From Protea cynaroides (lineage: Eukaryota; Streptophyta; Magnoliopsida; Proteales; Proteaceae), in NCBI GenBank assembly GCA_028583415.1, contig CM053265.1, positions 39,069,260-39,133,259 on the forward strand: DNA of 64,000 nucleotides. The letters run 5' to 3'. Every line of letters begins with the position of its first letter. The first letter of the stretch is position 1. The notes under the pieces are model-generated. The model searched no databases. It was not told where the DNA came from and saw only the letters and a list, made by a program, of their open reading frames with translations. The position numbers and the translations under genes were made by a program. Shown in pieces: positions 58,141-64,000 of this stretch.

Positions 58141-59345
58141 ATGGCCCCTATAGAATTGAAAGAGTTGAAGACCTAGTTACAAGAACTACTGGATAAGGGT
58201 TTTATATGACCAAGCATATCGCCATGGGGAGCACCTGTATCGTAAAGAAGAAGGATGGTAGCGTACGATTATGTATCTACTTCTAGGAGTTGAACAAGTT
58301 AACCATTAAGAACCGAAACCCTTTGCCTAGGATCGATGATCTGTTCGATCAGTTGCAGGGTGCAAAGGTTTTCTCGAAGATTGTTCTTAGATCAGGGTAA
58401 CACCAATTGAATATCTAGAAGGGAGATATTCCGAAGACTGCTTTTAGGACAAGGTATGGGCATTAGGAGTTCCTGGTAATGCCATTCTGGTTGACTAACG
58501 CTCCAGCATCGTTCATGGAACTGATGAACCGAGTGTTTCATGACATGTTGGACACTTCGGTCATCATATTCATTGACGATATCTTTGTCTACTCAAAGGA
58601 TAAGGAGGCTCATGCAACATACTTGAGAGAAGCCTTACAACAGCTGAGAAGGGAGAAGCTTTATGCCAAGTTCAATAAATGTGACTTTTGGCTAAAGGAA
58701 GTGGCCTTCTTGGGTCACGTAGTATCTGCAGACGGTATCAAGGTAGATCCAAGCAAGATCGCAGCTATAGTAGGATGGGATGCACCAAAATCACTTGCAG
58801 AGATTCGTTGTTTCCTTGGATTGGCTGGTTACTATAGAAGATTCAAGGAAGACTACTCAAGAATTGTTGTTCGACTTACCAGACTAACCTAGAAAGGAGA
58901 AAAGTTCATATGGACAGATGAGTGTGAGAAGTGCTTTCAGACTCTGAAGTCAAGACTAGTCTCTGCACCTATCTTGACCATCCCAGCCCCAGGCTTGCCG
59001 TTCACCCTATATACGGATGCCTCAGGGTTGGGTCTTAGATGTGTGCTGATGTAAGGAGAAAAAGTGATTGCCTATGCATCAAGACAGTTGAAATAGCATG
59101 AGAAGAACTATCATACGCATGATCTGGAGTTAGCAGTGGTCATTCAAGCAATAAAGACTTGAAGGCACTACCTTTATGGTGGAAATTTTTAGATGAAGTC
59201 AGATCACAAGAGTTTAACTTACCTTTTTACTCAAAAGGACCTGAATATGAGACAGAGGAGATGGCTGAAGCTATTAAAAGATTATGATTATGAGATCTAG
59301 TATCATCCGAGTAAGGCAAACGTCGTAGCTAATGCCAAAAGCAGA
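58141..59345 (+). pseudogene. Reverse transcriptase and RNase H, element F
   Basis: RT: ELNKLTIKNRNPLPRIDDLF, then VFSKIVLRSG where the first catalytic Asp is Val. 58479-58892 is open with FIDDIFVYSKD and FLGHVVSADGIKVDP. RNase H: YTDASGLGL, LELAVV, SDHKSL, and ANAKSR where the last catalytic Asp is Asn. There are at least eight stops. Loss of two catalytic Asp residues means the copy is dead apart from its stops. Confidence 0.87.
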
Positions 59346-60655
59346 AAGTGGGCATTGAAACCTGAGGCAGGATCTGGTACAAATGCTGCACTGTGTGCTG
59401 TAGCCTCAGGCTCAGTAGAGAATGAAGAAGAGTATATATTAGTGACTACAGAAGATCCAGTGGAACATGGCTTGATTCATAAGTTCACATTAATGTTTGT
59501 AGCCTTGAAGATCTCACCAAATCTAATGGATGAGGTAAAAGTAGCAATCCTAGAGGACCCACACCTCAAGACTGTACAAAAAGATCTAGAGAAGGGTAAA
59601 AGAAACCCTAACTTTACCTTGGATTCAGACAAGGTACTCAGGTATCGTGGACGATTATGTATACCTGAGAGTGTGAACTCAAATATCAGAGATAAAATTA
59701 TGATAGAAGCTCATTATACCCCATATTCGGTACATCGAGGAAGCACCAAGATGTTCCATGATTTAAGAAGACTATATTGGTGGAGGGGTATGAAAGTAGA
59801 TGTAGCTTGATTCAAATTCCAATGTCTAAACTGCTAGCAAGTGAAAGCAGAAAGACAGAGACCCACAGGTTTGTTACAACCACTATCGGAGCCAGCATGG
59901 AAGTGGGATTGTATCATAATGGATTTTGTCACTGGCCTACCCTTGACATCAAGGTCAATAGATGCCATGTGGGTTACAGTTGATCGACTTACCAAGACAG
60001 ATCACTTCATCATTGTCAGACCTCAGTATACCATGGACAAACTAGCCTAGCTATATGTGGATAATATAGTCAGACTTCATGACGTCCCAGAGAGTATAGT
60101 ATCTGATAGAGATCCCCGTTTTACATCAAAGTTCTGGGAAGGATTACAGAATGCCATGGGAACCAAGTGGAAGTTTAGCATAACTTTTCATCCTCAGACA
60201 GATGTGTAGTCAAAAAGAACTATTCAAATCTTAAAGGATATGCTTCGAGCGTGTGCCCTAGATTTCAAAGGAGCTTGGAAAGAAAAGCTATCACTTATCG
60301 AGTTTGCTTATAATAATAGTTACAAGGCTACGATCTAGATGGCTCCATATGAGGCACTCTATGGGATGAAATATCGTACACCTCTATTATGGAATGAGAT
60401 GGGAGAGAGAAGGATTGTAGGACTAGAGTTTGTAGAAGAAACATGTTGAGCGATTGATCAAATTAAGGAAAGAGTGAAGACAGCTCAAGTTCAACAAAAG
60501 CACTACGTGGACAATCGACGTCAAGATCTGGAGTTTGCAATTGGTGACAAGGTGTTCTTGATGATATCACCTGTGCTAGGTCTGAAATGGTTCGATAAGA
60601 ACAGAAAGCTATGCCCCAGGTATGTGGGACCATATGAGATTTTTACCTGATGTGG
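59346..60655 (+). pseudogene. Integrase, element F
   Basis: 59355-59810 is open for 151 codons, including the RNase H-integrase linker and zinc-binding start (HRGSTKMFHDLRRLYWWRGM). After TGA the CLNC half follows (one TAG). Core: IIMDFVTGLPLTSRSIDAMW (first Asp), SDRDPRFTSKFWEGLQ (second Asp), then a TAG and SKRTIQ, where the catalytic Glu is Lys. The C-terminal part has VFLMISPVLGLKW and LCPRYVGPYEI. Integrase activity is excluded. Confidence 0.87.
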
Positions 60656-61020
60656 TAATGTGGCATATCAACTGGCTCTACCACCATCCATGTCAAGCGT
60701 TCATGATGTGTTCCATGTTTCTTTATTAAAGAAGTATTTCAAGGAACTATTGCACATCATGATAGCAGACCCACCAGACTTGATAGAGGACTTAACATTT
60801 GGAGTGTTACCTTTGATGCTCACAAGTCAAAAGGTACAACATCTCCAAAGCAAAGATATCCATTATGTGAAAGTGCATTGGAAAAGCCAAGATGTAGAAG
60901 AATCACTTGGGAGGAGGAGAATGCAATGTGAAAGGAGTATCCTAACCTTTTCGATGAATAAGGTACGTGCAAATTTTGAGGTCAAAATTCCTTTTAAGGG
61001 TGGGGGAGTTGTGAGACCTA
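60656..61020 (+). pseudogene. Integrase C-terminal tail and chromodomain, element F
   Basis: Open 60660-61052: YQLALPPSMSSVHDVFHVSL, LTFGVLPLMLTSQKVQHL and the chromodomain DIHYVKVHWKSQDVEES, after which a frameshift replaces VTWEEEN by LGRRRMQ. The tail FEVKIPFKGGGVVRP meets the polypurine tract. Confidence 0.83.
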
Positions 61021-61064
61021 TATGCATATTTCGGGGACAAAATTTCTTTTAAGGGTGGGGGAGT
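60975..61064 (+). repeat. Duplicated polypurine tract, element F
   Basis: CTTTTAAGGGTGGGGGAGTTGT occurs twice, ending at 61012 (followed by GAGACC) and at 61067 (followed by AAAACC, the LTR). Each is preceded by GAGG/GGGGACAAAATT. Only the second abuts the LTR. Element C has the same arrangement. Confidence 0.8.
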
Positions 61065-63215
61065 TGTAAAACCCACACTCCGTGAACCCGATCTAAACCT
61101 TTAATTCATGTCGTAATAGGTCTTCCAATCATCATTAGGACAGACAGGACGAGCGGATGACAATCAGGTATGAAAATGGACCAAATTATGATAAAATTTT
61201 ATACAGGTCTATGGTACCGATCGATGGTACCAGTCGAACGGTATGTCTGCACGGTCAGACTAGTAGATCCAAAAACTGATATTTATAGGTCCCGTTTGCC
61301 AAATCTTGAGCCTATGGACTTTCCTAACGTGGGAAAACTTCTTAAACCCCAATCTAGTCTATTTAAGGACCCTTAAACCTCCTTAGAACTCTTTGATTGT
61401 TTCTCACAAACCCTAGAGAGGAGAAAGAGATTGAAGAAGGAGAAGGAGCTAAGAAAGGTAAGAGAGAAGCCGCCGTTGGTCGAAGAACATCATAGTTGCG
61501 AACCAACGGTAAGTGCTTGAACTTCTCTCTAAGTTAAGCATTATAGATGATTAATCATGAATTGATCAATACCATGCAATGCGAGGTATTGATCTAAGAC
61601 CCTTAAATTGCTGTCAAACCCTAATACAGTCGATAAACCCTAGATTCACATTCTATGCTATGGATCATCGAAACTAGGACTTGAATGAAACATGAAACAA
61701 CTCTAACTCGTTGCTCAAGCCTAGAATGCATAAAAGAAACCTAGAAACAATAATGGGTGACCGATAGAAAGTGAACACCAAGATTGGTGGTCTTTTGAAG
61801 GCATACCGGTCGACCATACCAGTCGCACCATATGCGCCCAGTACTGTGATCGGTACCTCTTGGGAGCTGGTCTGTGAGGGACCGGAGGCCATACCGACCG
61901 CACCTTTCCCCACAGTGCTGCGAGTGGTACCTGTGATCAGTATGTACTGTGAGGGGTGTATTTTGATCCAGTTGGTTTTTGACCAACGTAAACCCTAAGA
62001 AACTAATTCTAATTTAAACCTAACATCGTGTAGGACCTTGTGATAGCGAGTTTGGATTATGTGACACGGAGCGAGCTAGCAATCAAGTGTTAGGTAAGGG
62101 AATCAGACCTAAACCCTATAACTTAATAATAGTAAAACGTTGTTAGTAATTACGATTCTGTGGAATGGTGTTTGTGCATACTCGCATGTCATCTTTACTT
62201 TTAGTTATTATATTGTTCATGCATACTCGCTATGCCAGGTTTGTGTGTTAGGCATGTGATTGTTTTCGTTGGTGTGCGAAATGGGAAGGGCGTGGGGTCT
62301 TGGATCATTCCTCACACTAGCACCTTTTCGTATCTCTTCTGTCTTAGAATGCTTGGTGCAGAAAGGGTATCAGGGGGAGGAAGTGGCACTATGGTCTCTG
62401 GCCTGGCCACTAGACTCGAGCACTATCTCTTTGTCATAGGTAGCTTTGTCGGGATAGGGCCTACTATGATAACATATAGGATTGGTTACTTGCGAGCCCA
62501 GTTTACAAGCCCTCACCAATAAGGGCTTACGTGTTGGTAGGGGTAGGGCATCAGGGGAAGTATTGGTGGTGTTTAAAACGAACGCTTTAGCTCTATCTCT
62601 ATTCCATGGTGGGTGCATGTGGGATGACAGTGGTGTTTAATCCATTGGACGGATTCATACACTCGTGTATAGAAGTGCGGTGGCTGGCAATCCTTTCTAT
62701 AGCACATTGTTAACTTAAAACTAGACAATAATGTGAATGTTATTCATGTATGTTGTTTGTTGCATTGGCTGATTTTCTTACTGAGCTAAGTTGTAAGCTC
62801 ACCCTTATGTACACACTATTTTTAGATGTTGATGTAGGTTACACTGTAAAGGACTACGTGGATGCTCCAGTATATTAAAGAGTTGCCGCCCCGAAAGTAC
62901 AAACAGGGGAGGACGAGCATGATACCTCTAGGATGGTTTTAATTTATTTTATTTATTTCAATTGGATTTTATAAACAGTGTAAGGATACTTATTTATGTG
63001 TTAGTATTTGAATAATTGGATAACTTATTTAATTTATCAATAGAGTACTCAGTTAATTTAATTTAAGACTTTTGCTGTATTTATTTATATTCTGATTGTG
63101 GTTATGTGCAATGGTTTGTGTCAGTGGACATGGTCTTATTGAGATCCTCGTGTAGACCGTTGGTTTAGTAATAGTTCACTCACACTTCTGGTTCAATCGG
63201 AATTGGGGTGTGACA
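61065..63215 (+). repeat. 3' LTR of element F (2151 bp)
   Basis: Starts TGTAAAACCC and ends GGGGTGTGACA. Motif cluster 1 is 61195-61265 (GGTACCGATCGATGG, ACCAGTCGAACGG). TATA-like CTATTTAAGG is at 61359-61368, and cluster 2 (ATACCGGTCGACC, GGTACC, GACCGCACC) is at 61800-61940. The hairpin AAGCCC..GGGCTT is at 62507-62528. Apart from the ends, hairpin and a few stretches it does not align well with A-E LTRs. Only this LTR of F lies in the window. Confidence 0.9.
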
Positions 63216-64000
63216 CTAGGACCTCAAAATGTAGTCTCATCATAGGATAAGACTTCTAATGACTCATGACCCAATATATCAGTTTTGGTCTATTAGTGAA
63301 AGAATGAGCATTCATGGTACAGTTTGGGAAAGTGTTAGGCACCCAAAGCTGCCCGATCCAAAAATTGGCCTCCAATATGATTATACTTTCCTTATACTAT
63401 ATGATTTTGAATGCTTATAGTCAATGGATGATAACTAGGGCTCATGGGGATCCTATGCCAAGTTGCTAAGTTCTTCTACCCTAGGGTTCAGCCAAACATG
63501 TTCTGAAACAAATAAACAAAATAATATATAGTGAACCAAACTGAAGATAGTTCGGTGATAAATTAATCTAAGACGTCCATCTCAAATTGCCTAGATATTC
63601 TCTCTTGAAAATCAAGTTCAAAACGTAGTTCAAATCAGATTGTTCTTAAAGCTTATGGATGTGATTTATGCTTGAGCTTTATTAGATTCAATTGTTCAAG
63701 TTAAAGTTTATGCTTGATAGATGGCTAAGATTGAATCTAGATAGCCTATGTGGATTGAAGTGGATATGGATAATGGATAGGGATATGGATAGAGATGACT
63801 TAAGAAGACTAAGATCTCGTACCATACTTGGAGAGTCCTCCAAGTTGCCTACATAATCCAAAGGCCTGGAAATCAGGTACAATGTAGTTCAGAAATATGA
63901 TTTGTGTATTGGGATAGATTGATATGGATATGAACGATGATAGATATGGATAACATAAAGGAACTAAGAATGCATACTTGTAAGCAGAAACATCGCCAGG
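63216..64000. other. Flank right of element F, no gene seen
   Basis: Starts with the 5-bp flank CTAGG, whose partner is outside the window. GTGTTAGGCACCC at 63332-63344 is a phrase I associate with Tat/Ogre-type LTRs (family recollection). No ORF, RNA gene or LTR edge could be supported. Repeated GATATGGATA words occur at 63760-63790 and 63930-63960. Confidence 0.4.

Larger units (their letters stand above)
55844..63215 (+). mobile_element. Ty3/gypsy element F (host element), right-hand part
   Basis: Plus-strand chromovirus: leader, gag, protease, RT, RNase H, integrase, chromodomain, polypurine tract and 3' LTR (61065-63215). The leader and antisense gene continue to the left in pieces (32893-33979 and 13729-14296), separated by D, the Tat-like LTR and B. 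Many premature TAG codons stand where homologues have Gln. F is the oldest element here by nesting. Its 5' LTR lies left of the window. Confidence 0.9.

Noticed and set aside
61674..61998. Open frames on both strands in the F LTR at 61674-61998
   Set aside because: Caused by the ACCGGTCG-type inverted repeats; no conserved protein in any other LTR.
63216..64000. Possible gene at the right end of the window
   Set aside because: Only short frames without recognisable motifs; the phrase GTGTTAGGCACCC suggests another LTR instead, but no edge was found.

Overview
This is nuclear DNA from a flowering plant. It contains no ordinary single-copy host gene. It is a nest of Ty3/gypsy LTR retrotransposons plus one insertion of plastid DNA (a NUPT). 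The evidence for a plant is chromodomain-type gypsy polyproteins, initiator-Met tRNA primer sites, LTRs of about 2.3 kb, and a block of angiosperm plastid genes (trnT, petN, psbM, trnD, trnY, trnE, trnC, rpoB start). The species cannot be named from sequence alone. The plastid gene order does not look like a grass.

Layout by order of insertion, oldest first. (1) Element F, + strand, is the host of most of the window: 3' LTR 61065-63215, gag-pol 56115-61060, and leader plus antisense gene in pieces at 55844-56114, 32893-33979 and 13729-14296. (2) An unrelated, probably Tat/Ogre-type LTR (TGTAAGCACC start, TGGCGACTTC primer-site-like end) lies in F's antisense gene and is itself split (14297-14719, 23712-~24930, 32766-32892). 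(3) Element C (14720-23711, near-perfect target duplication CTCTC/CTTTC) and the NUPT (~24930-32765) lie inside that LTR. (4) Element D (33980-55838, perfect duplication TGACC) lies in F's leader, and element E (37556-47439, perfect duplication ATCGG) lies in D's integrase. (5) Element B (9586-13728, right part only) lies in F's antisense gene, and element A (1-9585, left end outside the window) lies in B's gag. A-E are all on the minus strand and are related chromoviruses, probably Tekay/Del-like.

Most notable is an extra gene between the 5' LTR and gag, antisense to the element. It is present in A, B, D and F and absent from C and E. It has a 5'-UTR intron with recognisable splice sites, a globular domain resembling the 'putative plant transposon protein' family, a Pro-rich acidic linker and a C-terminal array of 13-residue repeats. 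Elements of the A-E group carry dense clusters of GGGTCGA/TCGACCC/GTCCGACCC words in three places: U3, the downstream LTR half, and the leader beside the antisense promoter. F carries the same three-cluster layout with a different vocabulary (ACCGGTCG-like). This is what would be expected if the antisense protein binds its own family's motifs, as anti-silencing proteins of VANDAL transposons do; that function is inference.

A second notable point is a 74-79-nt segment between gag and protease in D and F. It has GT...AG borders and a conserved GCATGTAGACTAA core. Removing it fuses gag to protease in frame, and leaving it in stops translation, so it looks like an intron controlling the Gag:Pol ratio. 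In the NUPT, the petN-psbM-trnD-trnY-trnE block is inverted relative to the usual order between trnC and trnT.
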